Positions 49,539 through 60,461 are shown, numbered from the stretch's first letter. The stretch is 64,000 nt of DNA from Streptomyces sp. SAI-127 (GCF_029894425.1 NZ_JARXYJ010000001.1:558001-622000), one strand, 5' to 3'. Made by a program: numbers and translations. The notes: generated from the letters alone by a model not told the origin.

Positions 49539-50552
49539 TCAGGCGGCGGGCGACCGGACGAGCGTGTTGTCGCCGGTTCGGCCGGCGAAGTAGTCCGCGA
49601 CATTGGCCACCGTCGTCTCGGCGATCTGGCCGACGGCGTCCCGGGTGAAGTACGCCTGGTGCGAGGTGACCAGGACGTTGTTGAAGGTCATCAGCCGCGC
49701 GAGGCGTTCGTCGGTCATCACTTCCAGGGACTTGTCGAGGAAGAACACTCCGGCCTCCTCCTCGTACACGTCCAGGCCGACGCCGCTGAGCCGCCCCGCG
49801 CGCAGGGTTTCCAGCAGGGCGTCGGTGTCCACGAGGCCGCCGCGGCTGGAGTTGACCAGAAGCGCGTCGTCCTTCATCAGCCCCAGGGCACGCGCGTCGA
49901 GGAGGTGGTGGGTGTCCGGCAACAGTGGCACGTGCAGGCTGACCAGGTCCGCCTCGGCGAACAGCCGCTCCCGCTCGACGTACTGCATGCCCAGGGCCAG
50001 GCAGTCCGGGTTTTCGGCGAGGTCCCAGCCCAGCAGCCGCATCCCGAAGCCGTGGGCGATGCGCGCGAACGCGGCCCCGATCTTGCCGGTGCCCACCACA
50101 CCGGCCGTTCGGCCGTGCAGGTCGCGGCCCATCAGCCCGTCGAGTCGGAAGTCGAACTCCCGGGTGCGGTGCGCGGCGCGAACGATCCGCCGGTCGACGG
50201 CGAGCGCCAGGGCCCAGGCGAACTCGGCGACCGAGTAGGGCGAGTAGGACGACACCCGGGCCACCGTCAGGCCGATTTCCCCGGCCACGGTCAGGTCGAT
50301 GTTGTTGTAGCCGGTGGCCCGCTGGGCGATCATCTTCGTGCCGCCCGTGGCCAGGGCGCGCAGGACCTCGGCGTCGAGGGTGTCGTTGACGCTGGTGAGC
50401 ACGATCTCGTGCCCGGCTGCGGTGGGGGCCGTGTCGCGATTGAGGAAGAGTCCCAGACAGCGCAGTTCATGCCGGCCCGCGAACTCGCGTGTGAATGCGC
50501 CGTGCAGCAGCGGCTCCTCGTCCGCGAGGACGCCGTATGCGATGGCCTCCAC
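49539..50552 (-). CDS. ldhA: D-2-hydroxyacid dehydrogenase (fermentative D-lactate dehydrogenase-like)
   Basis: 337 residues from a GTG at 50552, with AAGGAGAG 6 nt upstream. The NAD-binding motif GTGKIGAAFARIAHGFGMRL (about 153-172), the substrate Arg in NSSRGGLVD, Glu in the YEEEAGVFF region and His in VTSHQAYFT are in the order known for D-lactate dehydrogenases (LdhA). It would reduce pyruvate to D-lactate and re-oxidise NADH when respiration is limited. It lies 19 bp after the DUF1003 gene and should share its DevR-like box. Confidence 0.9.
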   Translation of the reverse strand: MEAIAYGVLADEEPLLHGAFTREFAGRHELRCLGLFLNRDTAPTAAGHEIVLTSVNDTLDAEVLRALATGGTKMIAQRATGYNNIDLTVAGEIGLTVARVSSYSPYSVAEFAWALALAVDRRIVRAAHRTREFDFRLDGLMGRDLHGRTAGVVGTGKIGAAFARIAHGFGMRLLGWDLAENPDCLALGMQYVERERLFAEADLVSLHVPLLPDTHHLLDARALGLMKDDALLVNSSRGGLVDTDALLETLRAGRLSGVGLDVYEEEAGVFFLDKSLEVMTDERLARLMTFNNVLVTSHQAYFTRDAVGQIAETTVANVADYFAGRTGDNTLVRSPAA

Positions 50553-50571
50553 GTGTTCTCTCCTTCTGGAA

Positions 50572-51111
50572 TCAGAGGTCCTGGGGGTCGACCGGCGTCC
50601 CACGCTGCTCGAGGTCCATGCCCGCCTTGCTCTGCGCGATGATCTCCTGCACGTGCTGCTCGATCTGCTGAGGGTCGAGGCCCAGTGCCTTTCCTATATG
50701 AACCGACCACACCTCGGAGCGCAGGTTGGTCTCGAAGTCCAGATCGGCGCGTACGTTCTCGCGTGCCGCCTGCCGGTTCTGGCTGACCATGACGAACGTC
50801 GACAGGAAAATCGCTTCCAAGCTCACGATCATGGTGAGCAGCCCAAAGGGATACGGGTCGAAGATCTCTGCTTTCCCGAGCAGGCCCTCGTTCAGCACGA
50901 TCCAAACCGTGAACCAGAGAGCGTGCAGGTAGACGAATCGCATCGTCCCCGCGAACGAGGTGATCGCGTCGGCGACACGGTCCTGCGAGGTGCGCATCCG
51001 TGCCTGCCGGACACGCTCGTGGGGAACGCGGACGGCAGCGCGCCGAGGACGGCTCCGGCCCGCGGAAGCGGGGCTGCTCTCACCGGCGGAGCCCGGCTTC
51101 ACGCCCTCCAT
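50572..51111 (-). CDS. DUF1003-family membrane protein
   Basis: 179 residues from an ATG at 51111, with AAAGGA 7 nt upstream. Two membrane segments (VYLHALWFTVWIVLNEGLLG and PFGLLTMIVSLEAIFLSTFV) are followed by the family's QNRQAARENVRADLDFETN motif. The Arg/Ser-rich first 50 residues are likely disordered and cytoplasmic. The role of the family is unknown. It leads the operon with ldhA, and a DevR-like box lies 102 bp upstream. Confidence 0.88.
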   Translation of the reverse strand: MEGVKPGSAGESSPASAGRSRPRRAAVRVPHERVRQARMRTSQDRVADAITSFAGTMRFVYLHALWFTVWIVLNEGLLGKAEIFDPYPFGLLTMIVSLEAIFLSTFVMVSQNRQAARENVRADLDFETNLRSEVWSVHIGKALGLDPQQIEQHVQEIIAQSKAGMDLEQRGTPVDPQDL

Positions 51112-51212
51112 CCGTCGTCCTTTCGATCGGTGCCCGGTGGTTTGGTGACCGGGGTCCGCTCCCAGCGTGACAGCAGGGAAGCATGTCATGCGGGCCGCAT
51201 CGGGACGGCACG

Positions 51213-51226
51213 GGGACGTTCGGCCC
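51213..51226. promoter_or_regulatory. DevR-like box upstream of DUF1003-ldhA
   Basis: GGGACGTTCGGCCC, one mismatch to GGGCCGNNCGGCCC, 102 bp before the DUF1003 start codon. Confidence 0.65.
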
Positions 51227-51506
51227 AGCCGGCTCCCGCGAAGAGCGCCGGCTCAGTGGCGCGCACGGGGCGGGCAGACGGGCGGGCAGGTGAATCCGAC
51301 TCCCGAGCGTGGCGTCGGTCTTCTCGTCGCCGCTCCGAGGTGAAGTGGCTGCCGGAGCCGCACGAACGCGGCCTGCCGGCAACCGTCCGGCTGACCGGTC
51401 CGCTCGCCGCGGACGAAGGGCAGCGGCCCTGAGGGGCTGCCGGGACCGGGTCTGCCCGCGGGCGCTGAACCCGGTCGGCGCCCGGTCGGCGGCCGGCGGG
51501 AGCGGG

Positions 51507-52517
51507 TCACGTCTCGAAGACGATGCGTGCCTTGATCTGTCCGTCGAGGACTTCGGCGATGGAGTCGTTGACGGTGTGCAGCGGCCGGGTTTCGTAGATG
51601 ACCTTGGTGCGTCCGGCGGCGTGGAGCTGGAAGACCTCGTCGAGGTCCTGGCGAGTGCCGACGATGGAGCCGATGACGGAGGTGCCGTTCAGAACGGTGT
51701 CGAAGATCGGCAACTGGATGGTTCCGCCGGCGGGCAGCGCGACCATGACCAGTTTGCCGCCGCGCCGCAGTCCGCCGTAGACGGAGGCGAACGCCTGCTC
51801 GTTGACGGCGAGCGCGATGGCGGCGTGGGCACCGCCGTGCTGCTTGAGCACCTTCGCCGGGTCTTCCTTGCGGGCGTCGATGAGGATGTCGGCGCCGAGC
51901 TCGCGGGCGAGGTCGAGCTTGTCGTCGGTGACGTCGATCGCGGCGACGGTGGCGCCGGCGATCTTCGCGTACTGCACGGCCAGGTGGCCGAGCCCGCCGA
52001 TGCCGGAGATCGCCACCAGCTGGGTGGGACGGACACCGGCGACCTTGAGGGCCTTGTACGTGGTCACGCCGGCGCAGGTCAGCGGGGCGGCGTCGCGCGG
52101 GTCGATGCCGTCGGGGACCAGAGCGGCGAAGTCGGCCGGGGCGAGCATCTTCTCGGCGTAGCCGCCGTCCACGCCGTAGCCGGTGTTGATCTGCTGCTCG
52201 CACAGGGTCTCCCAGCCGGACAGGCAGTGCTCGCACCGCCCGCAGGCCCAGCCCAGCCAGGGCACGGCCACCCGCTGTCCGATCTCCAGGTGGGTCACGC
52301 CCTCGCCGAGGGCCTCGACGAGGCCGACGCCCTCATGGCCGGGCACGAAGGGCGGGGTGGGCTTGACAGGCCAGTCGCCGTGCGCGGCGTGGATGTCGGT
52401 GTGGCACAGCCCGGACGCCTCCACGCGGATGCGGACCTGGCCGGGGCCGGGCTCCGGATCCGGCCGTTCCTCGATCACCAGCGGCTGGCCGAAGGATCGG
52501 ACGACTGCTGCCTTCAT
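51507..52517 (-). CDS. adhP: Zinc-dependent alcohol dehydrogenase (AdhP-type)
   Basis: 336 residues from the ATG at 52517; GAGGAG 6 nt upstream favours it over the adjacent GTG. Catalytic zinc ligands are Cys38 (GLCHTD), His61 (PGHEGVG) and a Cys in PLTCAGVT; the structural zinc has Cys92, Cys95, Cys98 and Cys106 (CGRCEHC and C later). The Rossmann motif is ISGIGGLGHLAVQYAK. It would reduce acetaldehyde to ethanol or the reverse, serving redox balance. A perfect DevR-like box lies 106 bp upstream. Confidence 0.93.
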   Translation of the reverse strand: MKAAVVRSFGQPLVIEERPDPEPGPGQVRIRVEASGLCHTDIHAAHGDWPVKPTPPFVPGHEGVGLVEALGEGVTHLEIGQRVAVPWLGWACGRCEHCLSGWETLCEQQINTGYGVDGGYAEKMLAPADFAALVPDGIDPRDAAPLTCAGVTTYKALKVAGVRPTQLVAISGIGGLGHLAVQYAKIAGATVAAIDVTDDKLDLARELGADILIDARKEDPAKVLKQHGGAHAAIALAVNEQAFASVYGGLRRGGKLVMVALPAGGTIQLPIFDTVLNGTSVIGSIVGTRQDLDEVFQLHAAGRTKVIYETRPLHTVNDSIAEVLDGQIKARIVFET

Positions 52518-52622
52518 CACATGCTCCTCAAGGGCTGACTGTGCGGTGCAGTGCGGTGCGGTGCGAATTCAGCGTCGGCTCCGTCCCGGCGCGGCGGCAG
52601 GTCCTGGACGTCCTCGGAGAGG

Positions 52623-52636
52623 GGGCCGATCGGCCC
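52623..52636. promoter_or_regulatory. DevR-like box upstream of adhP
   Basis: GGGCCGATCGGCCC, an exact match to the inferred consensus and part of a 16-bp perfect palindrome (52622-52637), 106 bp before the adhP start. Confidence 0.75.
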
Positions 52637-52970
52637 CGAGCAACGCGGAGACGGACCCCTTGAGCCGAGCGGGGCGCGCCGACGCGGGATGCCTCCTGCT
52701 GATCCGACGCCATCTGGGACGGCCGCGCGGGCCGGGAACACGGGAGAGCGCCCGGCGTCGCCGACCACCACACCACGCCCGCCTCTCGCGGCGGTCGGTG
52801 CGACGTCGGAGGCGTGCCCCCAGGCCGACCACGCGCATGACCGAGACCTGGAGATGTTGCCCGCTCCCATGGATTCGAGCCTGCCGAGCAGATCCACTGC
52901 CCGGCCGCTGCCGGTCCGCGTAGGCGATCCGCTCGGGCCCCCGGGGGAAGGCGGGGCGCAGAAGTCGGTA

Positions 52971-52984
52971 GGGCCGAACGGCCC
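52971..52984. promoter_or_regulatory. DevR-like box upstream of the response regulator (1)
   Basis: GGGCCGAACGGCCC, an exact match to the consensus. It directly abuts a second, weaker box, and the pair lies 109-136 bp before the response-regulator start, suggesting autoregulation. Confidence 0.75.
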
Positions 52985-52998
52985 TGGCCCTTTGGCCC
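52985..52998. promoter_or_regulatory. DevR-like box upstream of the response regulator (2)
   Basis: TGGCCCTTTGGCCC, with both GGCC cores kept in the right register. It touches the first box end to end, 14 bp centre to centre. Confidence 0.5.
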
Positions 52999-53106
52999 CG
53001 GATCGCGCAAGATCTGCAATAGGCAAGGACTGGTTACACCCCGTGGGCGACAGCCCGGTGCAGAACCCGGTGCAGGATTCAGACAGCGCAGAACAAGGAG
53101 CATCCA

Positions 53107-53805
53107 ATGGCGGACGGCGCGCAGCCCGGCCCGGACAACCCGATCCGGGTCTTCCTGCTGGACGACCACGAGGTGGTACGGCGCGGGGTGCACGACCTGC
53201 TGAACGACGAGCCGGACATCACCGTCGTCGGCGAGGCCGCCACTGTCGAGCAGGCCCTGATCCGCGTGCCCGCGCTGCGCCCGCAGGTGGCCGTGCTCGA
53301 CGTCCGCCTGCCCGACGGCGACGGCGTGACCGTGTGCCGCGAACTGCGCTCGCAGATGCCGGAGTTGGCCTGCCTGATGCTGACCTCGTTCGACGACGAG
53401 GAAGCCCTGCTGGACTCGATCATGGCGGGGGCGTCCGGGTACGTCCTGAAGCAGATCAAGGGCTCGGACCTTGTCTCGGCCGTCCGCACGGTCGCCGCCG
53501 GCCAGTCCCTGCTCGACCCCAGCGCCACCGCCAGGCTGATGGCCCGGCTGCGCCAGGGCCAGGAGCCGGAACCCGAGCCCGACGCCCTCCCCGGTCTGAC
53601 GGACCGGGAGCGGGAGATCCTGGCCCTGATCGGCGAGGGACTGACCAACCGCCAGATCGGCCAGCGGCTCTACCTCGCGGAGAAGACGGTGAAGAACCAC
53701 ATCTCCCGGCTGCTGGCCAAGCTCGGTGTGGAGCGGCGCATCCAGGCCGCGGTCATCGCCACCCAGGCCCAGGCCCAGGACCGGGCCAAGCCACAGGGGC
53801 GCTGA
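53107..53805 (+). CDS. NarL/FixJ-family response regulator, DevR/OsdR-like
   Basis: 232 residues. The receiver domain (about 13-130) has the acidic pair Asp19-Asp20, phospho-acceptor Asp65 in [13 protein letters not shown], Thr93 and Lys115 in [10 protein letters not shown]. After a Glu/Pro-rich linker, the LuxR-type helix-turn-helix (about 160-225) shows [20 protein letters not shown] and [16 protein letters not shown]. The sequence is close in layout to DevR/DosR and OsdR. No sensor kinase gene is adjacent; the next gene is GAPDH. Two DevR-like boxes lie upstream, and I infer that this protein reads the repeated boxes through the whole 46-64 kb region. Confidence 0.92.
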   Translation: MADGAQPGPDNPIRVFLLDDHEVVRRGVHDLLNDEPDITVVGEAATVEQALIRVPALRPQVAVLDVRLPDGDGVTVCRELRSQMPELACLMLTSFDDEEALLDSIMAGASGYVLKQIKGSDLVSAVRTVAAGQSLLDPSATARLMARLRQGQEPEPEPDALPGLTDREREILALIGEGLTNRQIGQRLYLAEKTVKNHISRLLAKLGVERRIQAAVIATQAQAQDRAKPQGR

Positions 53806-54960
<1,155 letters not shown>

Positions 54961-55104
54961 CCGACGAGTGCTGATCACGGGGGCGTCGTCGCTGCTCCGG
55001 GCAGCGGGTGCGGGCCCTCACACGGCGGGGCGGCAGTGCCCATGAGAAGCGGCCGGATGGCCGCCCCGTCGCACCATCCGTCGCTCTGACGGAACGAAGC
55101 CGAC

Positions 55105-55442
55105 TTCGACCTCGGTGTCCTGCGCGGGAGTTGGCGCGTCGCCTACTACTCGTACGGCGCCCTGGGCACCGACCGCTACCCGCGCCCTTCAGCCTGGGCG
55201 AGGAACCCGACTACCCGGCCCGGCTGGACATCGACCACCCCACACACCTCTCTCGCGGCCTGGTGCTGGTGAAGTGGTGGCTGCCGGCCACCAGCTGGTG
55301 GCCCACCGCGGCTCTGGTCGGGGCCGCAAGTGGGCTTGTTCTCAAGGCGATCTGGTTCGACGCATGGCTCAGTGTCGGCGTGCTGTTGGATGTCGGCGTC
55401 CTCGTGGCCGTGCCCTGTACTTGGCCGGCATCCCGGTACTGA
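55105..55442 (+). pseudogene. Frameshifted fragment of a DUF4389-like membrane protein
   Basis: One frame reads [20 protein letters not shown] and GTDRYPRP; one base out of register it continues as [38 protein letters not shown] and a membrane segment up to 55442. The two halves make one continuous protein if a single base is restored. The sequence resembles the DUF4389 domain found near stress proteins in actinomycetes, with both ends missing. Confidence 0.55.
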
Positions 55443-55454
55443 GCACGTGCAGCA

Positions 55455-55470
55455 GCCCGGGGTTCCGGGC
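55455..55470. terminator. Hairpin at the 3' end of pflA
   Basis: GCCCGG GGTT CCGGGC, a 6-bp stem with 4-nt loop, 12 bp past the convergent pflA stop. No U-run. Probably ends the pfl operon transcript. Confidence 0.45.
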
Positions 55471-55481
55471 CGCTCAGCGCG

Positions 55482-56231
55482 TCACACCGCCCGCAGGCAG
55501 TGCTCACGGAACTGCTCGCGCACCCGCTCCGTCAGGTCCGGATCCGGCGTGGGTGTGTCGCGCAGCGGGAAGGGGATGCCGAGCGCGTCGTACTTGTGGG
55601 CGCCTAGCTTGTGGAACGGCAGGACGTCCACCCGGTCGACGTTGCCCAGCCCGGCGAGGAACCCGGCGAGGCCGTCGACGGCCGCCGGGTCGTCGGTCCA
55701 GCCGGGCACGAGGACGTAGCGAATCCACACCGGGACGCCGAGCCGGTCCAGGCGGGTGGCGAAGTCGAGGGTCGGGGAAAGGTCGCCGCCGGTCAGCCTC
55801 CGGTAGGTCCGGCCGTCGAAGGACTTGATGTCCAGCAGGACCAGGTCGGTGTCGGCGAGCAGCTCGTCGGTGGCGCGGGCGCCGAGGAAACCGGAGGTGT
55901 CCAGGGCGGTGTGCAGACCGAGTTCCTTGCAGCGGCGGAAGACCGAGGCCGTGAACTCGGGCTGCAGCAGGGCCTCGCCGCCGGTGAGCGTCACTCCCCC
56001 CCCGCCGGCGACGGTGATGAAGGGCCGGTACTTCTCGATCTCGGCCATCACCTCGTCGACCGTGGTCTGTTTCCCGTCGCGCATGTGCCAGGTGTCGGGG
56101 TTGGCGCAGTACAGGCAGCGCAGGGGGCAGCCGCTGAGGAACAGCACGAACCGGGTCCCGGGACCGTCCACTCCCGTGGACAGGTCCCAGGAGTGGATCC
56201 GGCCCGTCACCGGTGCGACCGAGGTGCTCAC
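55482..56231 (-). CDS. pflA: Pyruvate formate-lyase activating enzyme (radical SAM)
   Basis: 249 residues from a GTG that overlaps the pflB stop (GTGA). The radical-SAM [4Fe-4S] motif is CPLRCLYC (Cys-x3-Cys-x2-Cys, residues about 35-42), followed by the SAM-binding [14 protein letters not shown]. The short N-terminal [20 protein letters not shown] is the PflA signature, without the extra ferredoxin domain of other activases. It places the glycyl radical on PflB under anaerobic conditions, and its coupling to pflB supports that. Confidence 0.93.
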   Translation of the reverse strand: MSTSVAPVTGRIHSWDLSTGVDGPGTRFVLFLSGCPLRCLYCANPDTWHMRDGKQTTVDEVMAEIEKYRPFITVAGGGGVTLTGGEALLQPEFTASVFRRCKELGLHTALDTSGFLGARATDELLADTDLVLLDIKSFDGRTYRRLTGGDLSPTLDFATRLDRLGVPVWIRYVLVPGWTDDPAAVDGLAGFLAGLGNVDRVDVLPFHKLGAHKYDALGIPFPLRDTPTPDPDLTERVREQFREHCLRAV

Positions 56232-58489
56232 AGCGATCCGTGGAAGGTACGGCTGATCACGTCGAGCTGCTGCTCGCGGGTCAGGCGGACGAAGTTGACG
56301 GCGTACCCCGAGACCCGGATCGTCAACTCCGGGTACTTCTCCGGGTGTTCCATGGCGTCCTCCAGGGTCGCCCGGTCCAGGACGTTGACGTTCATGTGGA
56401 AGCCGCCCGAGGCCGTATAGGCGTCGAGGATGCCCACCAGGTGGCCCGGCCGCTCGTCGGGGTGGTGCCCCAGCCCCTCCGGGGTGATCGTCGTGGTCAG
56501 CGAGATGCCGTCCCGGGCCTCCTCGTAGGGCAGCTTCGCCACCGACAGCGCGGAGGCGGCCACTCCGTGCCGGTCACGGCCGTTCATCGGGTTGGCGCCG
56601 GGCGCGAAGGGCTGTCCGGCACGCCGGCCGTCGGGGGTGTTGCCCGTGTGCTTGCCGTACACCACGTTGGAGGTGATGGTCAGCACCGACTGGGTGTGCT
56701 CGGCGTTACGGTAGGTGGGGTGGCAACGGACCTTCGCCATGAAGGACTTCACGAGGTCGACGGCGATGGAGTCGACACGGTCGTCGTTGTTGCCGTACGC
56801 CGGGAAGTCGCCCTCGATCTCGTAGTCGACGGCCAGGCCCGTGTCGTCCCGGATCACCTTCACCCGGCCGTACTTGACGGCGGAGAGGCTGTCGGCGGCC
56901 ACCGAGAGTCCGGCGATACCGCAGGCCATGTAGCGATACACCGGGTGGTTGTGCAGCGCCATCTCGATGCGTTCGTAGGCGTACTTGTCGTGCATGTAGT
57001 GGATGACGTTGAGGGTGTTGACGTAGGTGGCCGCCAGCCAGTCCAGCATGCGGTCGTACGCGGCCGACAGCTCCCCGTACTCCAGGTACTCACCGGTCAG
57101 CGCGGGCGCCTCGGGCGCGATCTGCTCGCCGGTCATCTCGTCGCGGCCGCCGTTGATCGCGTACAGCAGCGCCTTGGCGAGGTTGACGCGGGCCCCGAAG
57201 AACTGCATCTGCCGGCCCACCGTCATCGCCGAGACGCAGCAGGCGATCGCGGTGTCGTCGCCGGTGCGCGGGCGCATCAGGTCGTCGGACTCGTACTGCA
57301 CGGCGCTGGTGTCGATGGACACCCGGGCGCAGAACTCCTTGAAGCCGTAGGGCAGTTGGGGTGACCACAGCACGGTCAGGTTGGGCTCGGGGGCCGGGCC
57401 GAGGTTGTACAGCGTCTGCAGGAAGCGGAAGGACGTGCGGGTGACGAGTGTGCGCCCGTCACCTCCCATGCCGCCGATGGACTCGGTCACCCAGGTCGGG
57501 TCGCCGGAGAACAGCGCGTCGTACTCCGGGGTGCGCAGGAACCGTACGATCCGCAGCTTGATCACGAAGTCGTCGATCAGCTCCTGGGCGCGGGTCTCGT
57601 CGAGGGTCCCCTCGTCCAGGTCCCGCTGCACGTAGACGTCCAGGAACGTGGAGGTGCGGCCAAGCGACATCGCGGCGCCGTTCTGCTCCTTCACCGCCGC
57701 CAGGAAGCCGAGGTAGAGCCACTGCACGGCCTCGTGGGCGGTGACGGCCGGGCGGGAGACGTCGCAGCCGTACGAGGCCGCCATCGCCGTCAGTTCGCCC
57801 AGCGCCCGGATCTGCTCGGCCAGTTCCTCACGGTCGCGGATGACGTCCGGGCTGGAGAGCCGCGCGTCCAGCAGGGCGCGCTCGGCCCGCTTGGACTCGA
57901 TCAGCCGGTCCGTGCCGTACAGCGCGACCCGACGGTAGTCGCCGATGATCCGGCCGCGGCCGTAGGCGTCCGGCAGGCCGGTGATGATCCCGGCCTTGCG
58001 GGCCGCACGCATCTCAGGCGTGTAGGCGTCGAAGACACCGTCGTTGTGGGTCTTGCGGTAGGTGCCGAAGACACGGGTGACGAAGGGGTCGGCCCGGTAG
58101 CCGTACGCCTTCAGACTGTTCTCGACCATCCGCAGACCGCCGTTGGGCATGATGGCCCGCCGCAGCGGGGCATCGGTCTGCAGGCCGACGATCAGCTCCC
58201 GGTCGCGGTCGATGTAGCCCGGCCGGTGCGAGGTGATGGTGGACGGGTGGCCCGGGTCGACGTCGAGGATTCCCTTGCGCCGCTCCTCGGGGAACAGACG
58301 AGCGACCTTGTGCCAGACGGCGAGGGTGCGTTCGGTCGGACCGACCAGGAACGTCGAGTCGCCCTCGTACGGCGTGTAGTTGGCCTGGATGAAGTCGCGT
58401 ACGTCGATGCGGTCGCGCCAGCGCAAGCCGGCGAAGCCGCGCCATGCCTCGGTTGCCGCCCGGGCACCAGTTGTCGCCGTTGCCGTCAT
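56228..58489 (-). CDS. pflB: Formate C-acetyltransferase (pyruvate formate-lyase)
   Basis: 753 residues from an ATG with GAGGGAGAG 7 nt upstream; the length is close to E. coli PflB. The adjacent catalytic cysteines Cys417-Cys418 are in [14 protein letters not shown] and the glycyl-radical site is Gly728 in RVSGYAVNF near the C-terminus. All elements of an active enzyme are present. It splits pyruvate with CoA into acetyl-CoA and formate without making NADH, and is destroyed by O2 once activated. No formate transporter or dehydrogenase is nearby. A DevR-like box lies 121 bp upstream. Confidence 0.95.
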   Translation of the reverse strand: MTATATTGARAATEAWRGFAGLRWRDRIDVRDFIQANYTPYEGDSTFLVGPTERTLAVWHKVARLFPEERRKGILDVDPGHPSTITSHRPGYIDRDRELIVGLQTDAPLRRAIMPNGGLRMVENSLKAYGYRADPFVTRVFGTYRKTHNDGVFDAYTPEMRAARKAGIITGLPDAYGRGRIIGDYRRVALYGTDRLIESKRAERALLDARLSSPDVIRDREELAEQIRALGELTAMAASYGCDVSRPAVTAHEAVQWLYLGFLAAVKEQNGAAMSLGRTSTFLDVYVQRDLDEGTLDETRAQELIDDFVIKLRIVRFLRTPEYDALFSGDPTWVTESIGGMGGDGRTLVTRTSFRFLQTLYNLGPAPEPNLTVLWSPQLPYGFKEFCARVSIDTSAVQYESDDLMRPRTGDDTAIACCVSAMTVGRQMQFFGARVNLAKALLYAINGGRDEMTGEQIAPEAPALTGEYLEYGELSAAYDRMLDWLAATYVNTLNVIHYMHDKYAYERIEMALHNHPVYRYMACGIAGLSVAADSLSAVKYGRVKVIRDDTGLAVDYEIEGDFPAYGNNDDRVDSIAVDLVKSFMAKVRCHPTYRNAEHTQSVLTITSNVVYGKHTGNTPDGRRAGQPFAPGANPMNGRDRHGVAASALSVAKLPYEEARDGISLTTTITPEGLGHHPDERPGHLVGILDAYTASGGFHMNVNVLDRATLEDAMEHPEKYPELTIRVSGYAVNFVRLTREQQLDVISRTFHGSL

Positions 58490-58609
58490 CGCCGGTCTCT
58501 CCCTCGCTCTGCACGTGGAACTTCTTCGCTTTTGATGCTCGTCGCTCGCGATGCCTACGAGGAGGGCCTGTCGGAGTTCCTGGGGCTCGCCATCGGTCCC
58601 TCGTCTGCT

Positions 58610-58623
58610 GGGCCGTTGGGCCC
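58610..58623. promoter_or_regulatory. DevR-like box upstream of pflB
   Basis: GGGCCGTTGGGCCC, one mismatch to the consensus, 121 bp before the pflB start. Confidence 0.65.
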
Positions 58624-58720
58624 GGTCGGGCCCCCGGCATCGCCCGGCTGCCTGAAAACGAACGACCGGGGCACCTCCGCCCGTCGGCGGAGGTGCCCCG
58701 CTCCTGTGAGCGCGCGGCCC

Positions 58721-59341
58721 TCAGAGCAGCCAGCGGTTACGGCTGACCAACGGCAGCCGCGCCCACGCCTTGCCCAGTCCCCAGGTGGCGCCTGCGCCCG
58801 CGACCGCCAGCGCGATCAGGACGATGGCGTAGATGAGGTGGTAGTCGGCGAACGGGTTGGTCGACATGCTCACCGAGCCGTCGGACAGGTGCTTGGCCGG
58901 CGGCCACTCGGCGATCCACATCAGCGCCATCATGCCGGTGCCGGCGACCGCGGCGAGCCGCAGCGCGATGCCGGAGACGAGGGCGAGGCCAATGCCGAGC
59001 AGGCCGAGCATGAACAGCCAGTCCGCCCAGGCGGCCCCGGCCCAGTCGTGGAAGGTGGACTCCATCGGGCCGGCGGCGACCCCGCCGAGGAAGCCCTTGG
59101 TGGGCGAGCCGCCGTCGATCCAGCTTTTGCCGGAACCGGTGGCGTAACCGAGGCCGAAGGTCTTGTCCAGGAACGCCCACAGGAAGACGAACCCGGTCAG
59201 GATCCGGAGCCCGGCGAACATGTACGCCCGGGTCGCCGTCGCGGTGGCGGTCGTCTCGCCGGCGGCGGGAGCCGTCCCGGCCCTGCGCAGGGACGGGAAG
59301 CGGAATCCCGTATGACGCTGGGGGTGGTCGTGCACTGTCAT
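58721..59341 (-). CDS. DoxX-family membrane protein
   Basis: 206 residues from the second ATG at 59341, with AAAGGGA 8 nt upstream. After a polar tail of about 45 residues come four membrane segments, including AGLRILTGFVFLWAFLDKTF and LFMLGLLGIGLALVSGIAL, matching the DoxX/quinol-oxidase-subunit-like family. Mycobacterial DoxX acts with superoxide dismutase and a thiol protein in oxidative defence; the role here is unknown. The best DevR-like box in the window (18-bp perfect palindrome) lies 114 bp upstream. Confidence 0.85.
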   Translation of the reverse strand: MTVHDHPQRHTGFRFPSLRRAGTAPAAGETTATATATRAYMFAGLRILTGFVFLWAFLDKTFGLGYATGSGKSWIDGGSPTKGFLGGVAAGPMESTFHDWAGAAWADWLFMLGLLGIGLALVSGIALRLAAVAGTGMMALMWIAEWPPAKHLSDGSVSMSTNPFADYHLIYAIVLIALAVAGAGATWGLGKAWARLPLVSRNRWLL

Positions 59342-59454
59342 GATGCTCATCCCTTTCGAGGGGTATGACGCGCAGGATGTCGGGCGACTCTCGTCGCACC
59401 TTCAATGTCCCGCGTCGTCGACGCCCGTCGGAGGGGCTGCAGGGCCCGGACCGC

Positions 59455-59468
59455 GGGCCGAACGGCCC
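59455..59468. promoter_or_regulatory. DevR-like box upstream of doxX
   Basis: GGGCCGAACGGCCC within an 18-bp near-perfect palindrome (59453-59470, only the central dinucleotide is asymmetric), 114 bp before the DoxX start. Confidence 0.75.
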
Positions 59469-59630
59469 GCTGTCCGGGCCCCATTGGCATCGGTCAGCCG
59501 TCCCAGGACAGTCGGCGACCTCAGGCAGGTCGGTGCCGTGGACGCTTGCGGGTCGGGGTTCGGTCTGAGGTGCACGCGGGGCCGTACCTCCCCACACTCA
59601 CCCGCCCCGGCGGATCCACTGTGCCTGTCT

Positions 59631-60461
59631 TCAGGTCGTCGGCACCAGCACCACAGGGCAGTGGGAGTGGTGCAGAAGGACATGCCCGACCGGGCCGAGT
59701 GGTGGACCGGGCCGGCCCGCGCGCCGGTGTGTGCCGATGACCACGACGTCCGCCTCGCGGGTGCCCGCCAGCAGGGCGTGGGCCGGGCCGGTGCGGACCG
59801 TGCAGCTGTCGACCTCGACCCCGGGGTACTCCTCCCGCAGCCGGGCGATACCCAAGCGCGGCACGGCTTCTTCCGCACGGTCGCTTTGGGCCTGGCGTTG
59901 CCGGCCAGGACTCGTCGCGGCCACCAGCGAGGCCAGTTCCGGCGAGGTGTGCCGGTGTGTCGCGCAGTGCACGACACGCAGCCGGGCCCCACGCCGGGAC
60001 GCCTCCTGGAAGGCATAGGCAGCAGCGGCCTCATCGGCGTCGCTCTCCAGGCCGAGCAGCACCGCGCGCCCCTCGTCGTGAGGGTGATCCCCGCGGGCGA
60101 CCAGCAGCGGACCGTGCACGTGCCCGGTCAGGCGCCGGCTCACGGATCCGGCCAGCAGGCCGGAGACACCGCCGAACCCCCGGGTGCCCACGACGGTGAG
60201 GGCCGCACTCTCGCTTTCCCGTGCCAGCGCCCGCACGGCGCCGCCCTCCACGGCCCTGGTCTCCACCAGCAGACCGGCATGGCGCTCGTGGACCCGCGAG
60301 GCGGCCGATGCCAGAACCGGCCCCGCCTCGTCCCGGTCGGCCACGGCGTACACGATGCGCAACGCGGCGCCGCGGCGCACCGCCTCCTCGGCAGCCCGGT
60401 CCAAGGCCAGTACGGCGACCAATGAGCCGTCCACTCCAACAGCCACATGATGCTCAGTCAT
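59631..60461 (-). CDS. Universal stress protein, tandem USP domains (1)
   Basis: 276 residues from an ATG at 60461, with AAGGGA 8 nt upstream. Two UspA domains follow each other. The first has VAVGVDGSLVAVLALDRAAE and the ATP-binding VVGTRGFGGVSGLLAGSVSR (Gly-x2-Gly-x9-Gly-Ser). The second ends in VVIGTHRRAGRPGPPLGPVG with HCPVVLVP. Tandem USPs are typical members of DevR regulons. A DevR-like box lies 102 bp upstream. Confidence 0.92.
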   Translation of the reverse strand: MTEHHVAVGVDGSLVAVLALDRAAEEAVRRGAALRIVYAVADRDEAGPVLASAASRVHERHAGLLVETRAVEGGAVRALARESESAALTVVGTRGFGGVSGLLAGSVSRRLTGHVHGPLLVARGDHPHDEGRAVLLGLESDADEAAAAYAFQEASRRGARLRVVHCATHRHTSPELASLVAATSPGRQRQAQSDRAEEAVPRLGIARLREEYPGVEVDSCTVRTGPAHALLAGTREADVVVIGTHRRAGRPGPPLGPVGHVLLHHSHCPVVLVPTT

